This document shows, piece by piece, positions 53,580-61,187 of a stretch of 64,000 nt of DNA (its first letter is position 1; each line of letters begins with the position of its first letter). Origin of the DNA: Streptomyces koelreuteriae (GTDB lineage Bacteria; Actinomycetota; Actinomycetes; Streptomycetales; Streptomycetaceae); assembly GCF_018604545.1 (NCBI RefSeq), contig NZ_CP075896.1:2604001-2668000 (forward strand), given 5' to 3'. The translations under genes and the position numbers were made by a program. The notes beneath the pieces were generated by a model. That model saw only the letters and a list, made by a program, of their open reading frames with translations. It had not been told where the DNA came from and ran no database searches.

Positions 53580-55055
53580 GTGAGTGACACCCCATTCGGA
53601 TTCGGCCTTCCGCCGGAGGAGCCGGACGACGGCGACGAGGGCAAGAAGAAGGACCAGCAGAGCGGTGGTGGTCAGGGACCGGCCAATCCGTTCGGATTCG
53701 GCGGCCTGCCAGGCGCCGGAGGCTTTGGCGGCGGCCCTGGTGGCCCCGGTGCGGACAATCCGTTCGCTGCCATGTTCGGTTCCCTGAACCCCAACGACCT
53801 GGGCGCCGCGTTCCAGCAGCTGGGCCAGATGCTCTCCTACGAGGGCGGCCCGGTGAACTGGGACATGGCCAAGCAGATCGCCCGCCAGACGGTCTCCCAG
53901 GGCAGCCCTGACGGCACCAAGGACGCGAGCGTCGGCCCCGCCGACCGCAAGTCCGTCGAGGAGGCCGTCCGCCTGGCCGACCTCTGGCTCGACGACGCCA
54001 CGTCCCTGCCGTCCGGCGCGACCTCCGCGGTGGCCTGGAGCCGCGCGGAGTGGGTCGAGGCGACCCTGCCCGCCTGGAAGGAGCTCGTCGACCCGGTCGC
54101 CGAGCGCGTGGGCACCGCCATGGGCGATGTCCTGCCGGAGGAGATGCAGGCCATGGCCGGCCCGCTGATCGGCATGATGCGCTCGATGGGCGGCGCCATG
54201 TTCGGCACGCAGATCGGGCAGGCCGTCGGCGTGCTCGCGGGCGAGGTCGTCGGCTCCTCCGACATCGGCCTGCCGCTCGGCCCGGCAGGCAAGGCCGCGC
54301 TGCTGCCGGTGAACGTGGAGACGTTCGGCAAGGACCTGAGCGTCCCGCAGGAGGAGGTGCGGCTGTATCTCGCCCTGCGCGAGGCCGCCCACCAGCGCCT
54401 CTTCGCGCACGTGCCGTGGCTGCGCTCGCATCTGTTCGGCGCGGTCGACGGCTACGCCCGCGGGATCAAGGTCGACACGGCCAAGCTGGAGGACGTGGTC
54501 GGCCAGTTCGACCCGCAGAACCCGGAGCAGTTGCAGGAGGCTCTCCAGCAGGGCATGTTCCAGCCGGAGGACACGCCGGAGCAGAAGGCCGCCCTGGCGC
54601 GTCTGGAGACGGCTCTGGCGCTCGTGGAGGGCTGGGTGGACGCGGTGGTCCACGCCGCCGCGAAGCCCCGTCTGTCGTCCGCCGACGCCCTTCGCGAGAC
54701 GCTGCGCCGCCGCCGCGCCTCGGGCGGCCCGGCCGAGCAGACGTTCGCCACGCTGATCGGTCTGGAGCTGCGCCCGCGCCGCCTGCGCGACGCCTCCCGC
54801 CTGTGGGCCTCGCTCACGGACGCGCGCGGTGTCGACGGCCGGGACGGCCTGTGGGCCCACCCGGACATGCTGCCGACGGCGAGCGACCTGGACGACCCGG
54901 ACGGCTTCGTGCACCGCGAGCAGATCGACTTCTCCGAGCTGGACAAGATGCTCGGCGAGGCGGCGGACAAGCCCGATCTGAAGAAGAAGGACGAGTCCGG
55001 GGCCGAGGGCGAGGGCGAAGGCGAGGACAAGAACAAGGGCGACGACGCCGGGTGA
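53580..55055 (+). CDS. DUF2342/TIGR03624-type putative hydrolase (zinc-metalloprotease-like fold)
   Basis: 491 residues. It opens MSDTPFGFGLPPEE, with a Gly/Phe-rich stretch (PANPFGFGGLPGAGGF). The conserved core has MMRSMGGAMFGTQIGQAVGVLAGEVVG, ALREAAHQRLFAHVPWLRSHL and the late EGWVDAVVHAAA. In relatives I recall the last motif as EG(H)xDxV, where His would be a metal ligand; here it is Trp, so catalytic activity is doubtful. The C-tail is Lys/Glu/Asp-rich. GTG 53580 has GAGGAA six bases upstream. Overlaps the Nudix gene by four bases. Confidence 0.82.
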   Translation: MSDTPFGFGLPPEEPDDGDEGKKKDQQSGGGQGPANPFGFGGLPGAGGFGGGPGGPGADNPFAAMFGSLNPNDLGAAFQQLGQMLSYEGGPVNWDMAKQIARQTVSQGSPDGTKDASVGPADRKSVEEAVRLADLWLDDATSLPSGATSAVAWSRAEWVEATLPAWKELVDPVAERVGTAMGDVLPEEMQAMAGPLIGMMRSMGGAMFGTQIGQAVGVLAGEVVGSSDIGLPLGPAGKAALLPVNVETFGKDLSVPQEEVRLYLALREAAHQRLFAHVPWLRSHLFGAVDGYARGIKVDTAKLEDVVGQFDPQNPEQLQEALQQGMFQPEDTPEQKAALARLETALALVEGWVDAVVHAAAKPRLSSADALRETLRRRRASGGPAEQTFATLIGLELRPRRLRDASRLWASLTDARGVDGRDGLWAHPDMLPTASDLDDPDGFVHREQIDFSELDKMLGEAADKPDLKKKDESGAEGEGEGEDKNKGDDAG

Positions 55056-55579
55056 GCCTGTACGACGACGCGGTCCTCGTGCTGAAGGAGTACGAGGACC
55101 AGACGGACCTGCGCCAGGCCTACCTGCACCATCTGGCGGAGCACCCGGACGGCCTGTGGAAGCCGTGCCAGGCGGGTCACATCACGGCGAGCGCCCTGGT
55201 GATCGACCCCGAGGGCGGCCGGGTGCTGCTGACCCTGCACAGGAAGCTGCAGATGTGGCTGCAGATGGGCGGCCACTGCGAGCCGGGTGACGCCTCCCTC
55301 GCGGACGCGGCCCTGCGTGAGGCCACGGAGGAGTCCGGCGTACCGGGGCTCTCCTTGCTGCCCGGCGGCCCGGTGCGCCTGGACCGTCATCCCATCCCAC
55401 CGCCGTGCCACTGCCACTTCGACGTCCAGTACGCGGCCCTGGCACCCCCGGACGCCGCGCACGAGGTCAGCGACGAGTCGCTCGACGTGCGCTGGTTCGG
55501 GTACGACGAGGTCGCGGAGGTGGCCGACGAGTCGGTCGTACGCCTGCTGGAGGCGACGCGCGCGAGGCTCGCGGCCTGA
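55052..55579 (+). CDS. Nudix hydrolase
   Basis: 175 residues. The Nudix box is GGHCEPGDASLADAALREATEESGV. Compared with the classic Gx5Ex7REUxEExGU it has one extra residue before RE and Asp for the first Glu, a variant often seen in this GGHxxPGD subgroup. It hydrolyses a nucleoside-diphosphate-linked compound; the substrate is unknown. Translationally coupled to the TIGR03624-type gene (GTGA). Followed by a terminator with a T-rich tail. Confidence 0.88.
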   Translation: MSLYDDAVLVLKEYEDQTDLRQAYLHHLAEHPDGLWKPCQAGHITASALVIDPEGGRVLLTLHRKLQMWLQMGGHCEPGDASLADAALREATEESGVPGLSLLPGGPVRLDRHPIPPPCHCHFDVQYAALAPPDAAHEVSDESLDVRWFGYDEVAEVADESVVRLLEATRARLAA

Positions 55580-55589
55580 GGCATGTGTA

Positions 55590-55620
55590 AGGGGCGACCG
55601 CCGGGCGGCCGCCCCTACTT
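55590..55620 (+). terminator. Terminator after the Nudix gene
   Basis: AGGGGCG pairs with CGCCCCT, with an inner CCGCC/GGCGG stem, followed by TACTTT. Eleven bases after the Nudix stop. Confidence 0.85.
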
Positions 55621-55648
55621 TCGCTCCTGACGTCGGCTGCACTCCCTC

Positions 55649-55719
55649 AGGGGCGCGGGGCTGTATCGATGTGCGGCTCCGCCGCGTGGGCGCGACAAGC
55701 CACGAACAGCCCGCAGCCA
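55649..55719 (+). repeat. Dispersed intergenic repeat, copy D
   Basis: AGGGGCGCGGGGCTGTATCG followed by GATGTGCGGCTCCGCCGCG and CGACAAGCC. Nearly the same as copy C (35340), with the head shared by copies A and B. It lies between two gene clusters after a terminator. Confidence 0.7.
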
Positions 55720-55769
55720 ACAAACGGCCCGTATCCCGCTGGACCCCGCCGGCCGAACCCGCGGAGCGC

Positions 55770-56525
55770 TCAGCTCCAGACGTTGCCCTGGTTCTGCCCG
55801 CGCGCTCCCTGCTGGCCCATGCCGTACTGCGCGGAGAGACCCGAGCCGACCTGGGCGTTCTGCGGCGGCAGCAGCTCGCTGGGCTGGACCAGCGCGTAGC
55901 CGGTGCCCATGAAGCTCAGCTCCCAGCCCTCACCGGTGTTGCCGCGGCGCCGCCACACCCCGGAGGAGTGCGTCTGGGCCTGCATCTGCACGCGCAGGCT
56001 CGTCGACCAGGCGACGATCGCGTCGGCGTCGCAGTTGACGTACTTGTCGGGGGTGACCTGCATCAGCAGCGGCATGCCCGAGGTCATCAGGGCGATCTTG
56101 CCCCGGCCGGTGATGTTGAGCTGGTACTTCCCGGAGCCGGAGATGCCGTACAGGCTGTCGACGGCGATGACCTCGTGGTGCAGGGAGGAGTCCATCGCCA
56201 GCACATAGCTGCTGTCGACGGTGAGGCCGTCCTGCTCGACCTCCATGACGTGGACGTGCTGCTTGAGGTTGGCGAGGTAGACCGTGCCCTGCCCGTGGCA
56301 GCGCATCAGGTCGAGTCCCTCACCGGTGTGCGCACGCGCGCGTGACTGGTCGTTGCTCTGGTACTCGGCGTCGAACTCGACGAGGCCCTGGTAGGCGACC
56401 ATGGTGCCCTTGCGGGCCAGGATGTCGTCGTGGCCCTCCAGGGTCACGCGCAGCATCTGCTTGTTCTGCAGGCTCCAGCGGTCCTGGGTCTGCTGCTCGT
56501 TGTAGGCGAAAATCGGGCTCTGCAT
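55770..56525 (-). CDS. AIM24 family protein, paralogue 1
   Basis: 251 residues of the AIM24/TIGR00266 beta-rich fold: MLRVTLEGHDDILARKGTMVAYQGLVEF, LMRCHGQGTVYLA, DADAIVAWSTSLRVQM, ISGSGKYQLNITGRGKIAL. Family members occur in mitochondria and many bacteria; no enzymatic role is established. A Gly/Gln-rich C-tail (GMGQQGARGQNQGN) is disordered. It is the third of three tandem paralogues on this strand (17 bases from paralogue 2). Confidence 0.88.
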   Translation of the reverse strand: MQSPIFAYNEQQTQDRWSLQNKQMLRVTLEGHDDILARKGTMVAYQGLVEFDAEYQSNDQSRARAHTGEGLDLMRCHGQGTVYLANLKQHVHVMEVEQDGLTVDSSYVLAMDSSLHHEVIAVDSLYGISGSGKYQLNITGRGKIALMTSGMPLLMQVTPDKYVNCDADAIVAWSTSLRVQMQAQTHSSGVWRRRGNTGEGWELSFMGTGYALVQPSELLPPQNAQVGSGLSAQYGMGQQGARGQNQGNVWS

Positions 56526-56541
56526 GGCGTGTTGCTCCCCC

Positions 56542-57222
56542 TCAGCCCCGGACCCGGAGGCGGTCGGTGCTGTCCTCGCTGGGCTGGACGACGACGATGC
56601 CCTGACCGGAGAAGGCCATCTGGTAGGCCTCGCCGCTGCCGCGGCCGATCAGCGACTGTGCCCTGAAGCTGCGCTTGCCCTTGACCTTGAGGTTCGGGGA
56701 CCAGGCGACGAGCGCGTCGGGGTCGACGTACGTCTCGTCCTCGCCGCCTCCGCAGTCGACGACGATCGGCTTGCCCCGGGAGGTCAGCGCGACCCAGCCC
56801 TGCCCGGAGATCTTGGTGTTCCACAGGCCCTGCCCGGCGAACTTCGCCAGGCCCTTGACCCGCTCGACGCCCCACGTGAGGTGGGCGTCGAAGGCGAGCA
56901 GGTTGGTGGCGTTGACGGAGATGCCGTCGCCGTTGAGGTTGATGACGACGACGTTCGCACCGTAGTCGGAGAGGTAGAGCAGGCCGTCGCCTGAGCACTT
57001 CATCAGGGGCGCGCCCTCGCCGGTCATCCAGTCCTTGGCGATCTGGCGCACGGCCGGCGGGTTGGGCTCGTACTGGACGAACCCTTCATAGGCGGCCATC
57101 GACCCCACGCGCGCGAAGAGGTCGTTCCCGGTCTGCATGGCGACCTTCAGCATGTGATTGCCGTGGTTCTCCATGCGGGCGGTGACGGGTGCGGGGGCGT
57201 GGCCCGCGAGTTGCTGTGTCAT
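56542..57222 (-). CDS. AIM24 family protein, paralogue 2
   Basis: 226 residues, one AIM24 domain: ENHGNHMLKVAMQTGNDLFARVGSMAAYEGFVQY, KCSGDGLLYLSDYGANVVVINL, DPDALVAWSPNLKVKGKRSF, GEAYQMAFSGQGIVVVQPSE. The ending VVVQPSE is shared by all three copies. No signal peptide. It lies 11 bases downstream of the TerD-AIM24 fusion gene, so one operon is likely. Confidence 0.88.
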   Translation of the reverse strand: MTQQLAGHAPAPVTARMENHGNHMLKVAMQTGNDLFARVGSMAAYEGFVQYEPNPPAVRQIAKDWMTGEGAPLMKCSGDGLLYLSDYGANVVVINLNGDGISVNATNLLAFDAHLTWGVERVKGLAKFAGQGLWNTKISGQGWVALTSRGKPIVVDCGGGEDETYVDPDALVAWSPNLKVKGKRSFRAQSLIGRGSGEAYQMAFSGQGIVVVQPSEDSTDRLRVRG

Positions 57223-57233
57223 GACGGGCTCCC

Positions 57234-58952
57234 TCAGACCTCGTACGGCTGGACGACGATGAAGTTGCCGGGCGCTCCCCGGAACTGGAGGTTCACGCTC
57301 TCGCCGGTGTCCCCGGGGTAGGCGTTGCGGCGCATCCGCACCTGGCTGGAGACGACGACCTGGGCGGCGGCGGACCAGGCGACCACGGCGTTGCAGTCGG
57401 CGAACGTGGTGGGCGTGACCGGCAGCACCACGGGCGTGCCGTGCGTCTTCACGACGATGGTGCCGCTCCCCTGGAACTGCATCGTGAACAGCGCGCCTCC
57501 GGGGATGCCGTGTCCCTCGATGCGGCGGACCTCGTAGGTGAGGCTCTCGTCGAACGCGAGGACGTTCTCGGCGGAGACGCAGACGGCGTCGCCCTGGAGC
57601 TCGATGGGGTGCAGCATGGTCGAGTTCTCGGCGAGGAACACCTGCCCCTGGCCGGTACAGCGCATGAGCTGCATCTCCTGGCCGGTCGCGTTGCCCACGA
57701 TCCGGCCGGCGAAGCCGGCGCCCTTGTAGCTGAAGTCGACCTTGCCCTGGTAGAGCACCATGCTGCCCTGCCGGGCCAGTACGGGCTGTCCGCCGATGCC
57801 GAGGTCGACGCGGACGAGCTTCTTATTCTGCTGCGTCCAGCGCTGCCCGGTGGGGGTCTCCTTGAACTGCTGGAGCGCGGCGGACACACCGGCGCCCTGG
57901 GGAGCGGCGGCCTGCGGGGCGGCGCCCTGCTGCGGGGCACCGTAGGGGGCCTGTCCGAACGGCGGCTGCTGGCCGTAGCCCGGGGGCGGGGTGGGCTGCC
58001 CGTAACCGGGGGGCGGGGCCGGGGCTTGGGGTGCCTGGGGTGCCTGGGGCTGGCCGTAGCCGGGAGGCAGTGGGGCCGTCTGGCCGGGGACCTGGCCGTA
58101 CGGCGGCGGCTGCTGGCCCGGCTGGCCGTAGGGCGCGGGCGCCGGGGCCGGGGGCGGCACCGGGGCGCCGTCCGGCTGGGTGTTCATGGGCGCGGCGATG
58201 GTGGGGGCGCCATGCACTCCGGGCGCCGGTGCCGGAGGCGGGGCGAAGCCCTGCGCGGCGGGCTGGGGAGCGGGCGGCGGCGCGGGAGCCGGGGCCGGAG
58301 GCGCTGCCGGGGCGGGAGCCGGGGCCGGTTCCGGAGTGCTGGGGACGCCGAACGCGGGCGGGGCGAAGCCCGGGGCGGCGCCGGCCTGCGGCTGCTGCTG
58401 CGGGGCGGGCTCGGGCGTTTCCTCCTCGGCCACCTCGCCGCCGAAGTTCTTCAGCAGCGCGTCGAGACCGCCGTCGAAGCCCTGCCCGACGGCGGCGAAC
58501 CGCCAGACGTCCTTGAGGTAGAAGTCGCCCAGCATCACGGCGCGTTCGGTGGAGAACTCAGAGCCGTCGAAGGAGTACCGGGCCACCTCCTCGCCGCCCG
58601 CGACGATGCGGATGTACCCGGGGGCGATCTGCGACATCTGCCCGGCGCCGTCGATCGTCGCCGTGAAGGACAGCTTCTGGATCTGCGAGGGGATCCGGTC
58701 GAGCGTCACCCGGAAGGACTCCGTGTCGCCCGCCTGGGCGCCCAGGAGCTGAAGGGATTCCTCGGGGGACTTCGGCTGGTTGAAGAAGACGAAGTAACGG
58801 TCGTCCGAGAGCCGTTCGTCGGCGTCGAGGCCGAAGCAGCTGATGTCGAAGCTCAGCCCGGGGCCGGAGATCTGTACGCCTACGTACAGATCCGTGCCCG
58901 CGGTGAGGTCACTGATCCTGGCCTTGTGGCCGCGTTGGAATTCCCTGGCCAT
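57234..58952 (-). CDS. TerD-AIM24 fusion protein
   Basis: 572 residues. The N-terminal TerD domain (about 1-180) has the Ca-binding strand GLDADERLSDDRYFVFFNQ, and the usual ends RIVAGGEEVARYSF and FYLKDVWRFAAVGQGFDGGL. A roughly 200-residue linker is built almost wholly of Ala, Pro, Gln, Gly and Tyr (repeats such as PPGYGQPQAP). The C-terminal AIM24 domain (about 380-572) ends FIVVQPYEV. TerD proteins are linked to tellurite and general stress responses in Streptomyces. First gene of the AIM24 operon. ATG 58952 is chosen at the start of the TerD domain (MAREFQRGH). Confidence 0.9.
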   Translation of the reverse strand: MAREFQRGHKARISDLTAGTDLYVGVQISGPGLSFDISCFGLDADERLSDDRYFVFFNQPKSPEESLQLLGAQAGDTESFRVTLDRIPSQIQKLSFTATIDGAGQMSQIAPGYIRIVAGGEEVARYSFDGSEFSTERAVMLGDFYLKDVWRFAAVGQGFDGGLDALLKNFGGEVAEEETPEPAPQQQPQAGAAPGFAPPAFGVPSTPEPAPAPAPAAPPAPAPAPPPAPQPAAQGFAPPPAPAPGVHGAPTIAAPMNTQPDGAPVPPPAPAPAPYGQPGQQPPPYGQVPGQTAPLPPGYGQPQAPQAPQAPAPPPGYGQPTPPPGYGQQPPFGQAPYGAPQQGAAPQAAAPQGAGVSAALQQFKETPTGQRWTQQNKKLVRVDLGIGGQPVLARQGSMVLYQGKVDFSYKGAGFAGRIVGNATGQEMQLMRCTGQGQVFLAENSTMLHPIELQGDAVCVSAENVLAFDESLTYEVRRIEGHGIPGGALFTMQFQGSGTIVVKTHGTPVVLPVTPTTFADCNAVVAWSAAAQVVVSSQVRMRRNAYPGDTGESVNLQFRGAPGNFIVVQPYEV

Positions 58953-59094
58953 GCGTAACGACCGTCCCCCATCCAGAACGTGATTGCGTCGCGCCAGGCT
59001 AACGGCAAAGTCTGACACCGGACGAAGTCGGTACAGACCCGGTACACAACCCGCGCGGGGCCGTATCCGCTGCTCGCTCACGCAAAGCGGGCAC

Positions 59095-59703
59095 TCACCC
59101 CGTGGGGTCTTCACCCCGCGCACCGGGCACATGCGGCAACCGCTCGGCGGCGACCACGCCTTCGAGGTAGCCCCGGGCCCGCTCCGTCCGCGGATAGGAC
59201 TCCAGCAGCTCCCAGAAGCGGGGGCCGTGTCCGGGGACGAGCAGATGGGCGAGTTCGTGGACGAGGACGTAGTCGACCACGTACTCGGGCATGCCCTGCA
59301 GACGGTGCGACAGACGGATGCTGCCCTCGGACGGGGTGCAGGATCCCCAGCGCGTGTTCTGGTTGGTCACCCAGCGCACCGAAGCGGGCCGGGCCCGCCC
59401 GCCGAAGTACTGGTCCGAAAGACGCCGGGCCCGCTCGGCCAGCTCGGTGTCACCGAGGGTCCGCTTGCTCTCCTGGGCGGCCAGCTTGTCGAGCATGACG
59501 GTCACCCAGCGCTGCTCCTCCGCCTCGGACATCCGGGCGGGGATGAGCACAACGGTGCGATCGCCCTCGCGGTACGCGGAGACCGTTCGGCGTCGGCGGG
59601 TGCTCCTGCGGACCTCGATCGCGCTCGCCCTGGAGCCGCTCGGCGGCTGGCTCGTCGTGCTGCGCTGTGGCTTTCCGGCGCGGTGCAGTGGGTCGGCGGG
59701 CAC
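59095..59703 (-). CDS. YgjP-like zinc metallopeptidase (DUF45)
   Basis: 202 residues. The zinc motif is VHELAHLLVPGHGPRFW: HExxH plus a third His. Upstream lies the family signature VTNQNTRWGSC with IRLSHRLQGMPEYVVDYVL. YgjP/SprT-like enzymes are predicted metalloproteases. The first 40 residues are Arg/Ser-rich and may be shortened; the annotated start is GTG 59703. Convergent neighbours are absent; it is divergent from the ThiF-like gene. Confidence 0.85.
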   Translation of the reverse strand: MPADPLHRAGKPQRSTTSQPPSGSRASAIEVRRSTRRRRTVSAYREGDRTVVLIPARMSEAEEQRWVTVMLDKLAAQESKRTLGDTELAERARRLSDQYFGGRARPASVRWVTNQNTRWGSCTPSEGSIRLSHRLQGMPEYVVDYVLVHELAHLLVPGHGPRFWELLESYPRTERARGYLEGVVAAERLPHVPGARGEDPTG

Positions 59704-59972
59704 GCCCCGACGTTACCCGCTGCACACGGGGAAGTCCCGGCTCCGGGACGGTTCCGTGCCGATGCCCCCACCGCCCGCCGGATTTGTACGACGAATGCCC
59801 GTGACTGTGGACAACTTTCTGCAGCCCGCGTCGGGGGTGGGCATGCTGACTCTTGTCGGCGAAGCGATGGGCGACTTCGGTCCGGGACCAGGACCGAGTC
59901 CGCGGCCAGTCTCGGGCTGCTCCCGCGCGCGGCCGACATACGGGGACGTTCTCTGATATACGGGGGCCTGTC

Positions 59973-61187
59973 ATGCATCCGATGGTGAAACCCGCGCTCA
60001 GGCGCGGCTGGCGCGACCTCAACACGGTGCAGTTCGGGATGACACCGGCGCATGCCATGACACTCGGCCCGATGGACCAAGCGACGGGCAGCTTCCTCGA
60101 CCTACTGAACGGCACACGGGGGCTGGAGCTGCTGCGCGAGGAGGGCCGCCGCATGGATCTGCCCGACGGTCATGTGGACGGGCTGGTGCGGCGGCTCGCG
60201 CGGGCCGGGCTCCTGGACGACGCGCGCGGCGGCGGACCGGCCGCCGACGCCCTGCGCGGCAAGAAGGAGGTCCTCGACCGGTTGCGCCCCGATCTGGCCT
60301 CCCTGTCTTTGACCACCTCCGCTCCCGGCGACGCGATCGGGCAGCTGGCCGCCCGGCGCGCGCAGCGCGTCCAGGTGCGGGGCGCGGGCCGGGTCGGTGC
60401 CGTGCTGGCCTCGCTGCTGGCGGGGGCCGGTGTCGGTGAGGTCGATGTGCGCGATCTCGGACAGGTGGAGCCGTGGGACGTCGCGCCGGGCGGGCTGCCC
60501 GCCGACGCCGTCGGCGACCGCCGCGACGAGGCGGCCCGACGCGCCGCGCGCCGGGCGGCCCCGGACCGGCCGCCGCGCCCCGCGACAGCGCAGGCGCGTC
60601 CGGCGGAAGGCGATCCCGGTTTCTCACTGGTGATCATCGCCCCGCGGGACGATGTGGCGATGTACGCGCCGGACCCGTCCGCCGCGGAGTCGCTGATGTC
60701 CGCCGGGACGCCTCATCTGTACGCCGGTGTCGTGGAGGGGACCGGCATGGTCGGCCCTCTCGTCCTGCCCGGGGAGACAAGCTGCGCGGGTTGTCTGCAT
60801 CACAGCCGCGCCGACCGGGATCCGACCTGGCCTCGTCTGGTCGCCCAGTGGCGCTCCGGCAGGCAGCGGCAGGTGCGGCCCTGCGACCTGACACTGGCCA
60901 CGACCGTGGCCGGGTTGGCGGCCGCCCACGCGCTCGCCTTCCTGGACGGCCGGGTTCCGTCGAGCGCGGGGGCACGCTGGGAGGTGTCCCTCCCCGGTCT
61001 CCACTGGCATGCTCGGCCGATCTGGGCGCATCCGGCATGCCCGTGCGCTGCGGCGGAGAGAGGAAAAGGGGAGCGCCTCTCGGAGGAAGGGCAGTCGCAC
61101 GAGACAATGGCGGTGCAACGGCCGTCGGAGCAGTGCCGTGAGGCAGAGGCGGAGCGGCCGGCTGGGACTTGGAGGGCGCATGTCTGA
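59973..61187 (+). CDS. E1/ThiF-like adenylyltransferase-family protein
   Basis: 404 residues. After an N-terminal winged-helix-like part (MTLGPMDQATGSFLDLLNGT; HVDGLVRRLARAGLLDD) a Rossmann segment reads VRGAGRVGAVLASLLAGAGVGEVDVRDLG, the ThiF/MoeB nucleotide fold with GAGRVGA as the glycine loop. Two Cys clusters, SCAGC and HPACPCAA, suggest a structural zinc. The ATP-binding Arg/Asp residues of active E1 enzymes are hard to place, so it may be a binding partner rather than an enzyme; relatives occur in RiPP clusters. It overlaps the ABC1 kinase gene by eight bases. Confidence 0.75.
   Translation: MHPMVKPALRRGWRDLNTVQFGMTPAHAMTLGPMDQATGSFLDLLNGTRGLELLREEGRRMDLPDGHVDGLVRRLARAGLLDDARGGGPAADALRGKKEVLDRLRPDLASLSLTTSAPGDAIGQLAARRAQRVQVRGAGRVGAVLASLLAGAGVGEVDVRDLGQVEPWDVAPGGLPADAVGDRRDEAARRAARRAAPDRPPRPATAQARPAEGDPGFSLVIIAPRDDVAMYAPDPSAAESLMSAGTPHLYAGVVEGTGMVGPLVLPGETSCAGCLHHSRADRDPTWPRLVAQWRSGRQRQVRPCDLTLATTVAGLAAAHALAFLDGRVPSSAGARWEVSLPGLHWHARPIWAHPACPCAAAERGKGERLSEEGQSHETMAVQRPSEQCREAEAERPAGTWRAHV

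Noticed and set aside
57940..58440. Tandem nucleotide repeat in the TerD-AIM24 gene
   Set aside because: The repetition comes from the Pro/Gln/Gly/Ala-rich protein linker; it is coding and in frame, so it is reported with the gene rather than as a DNA repeat.
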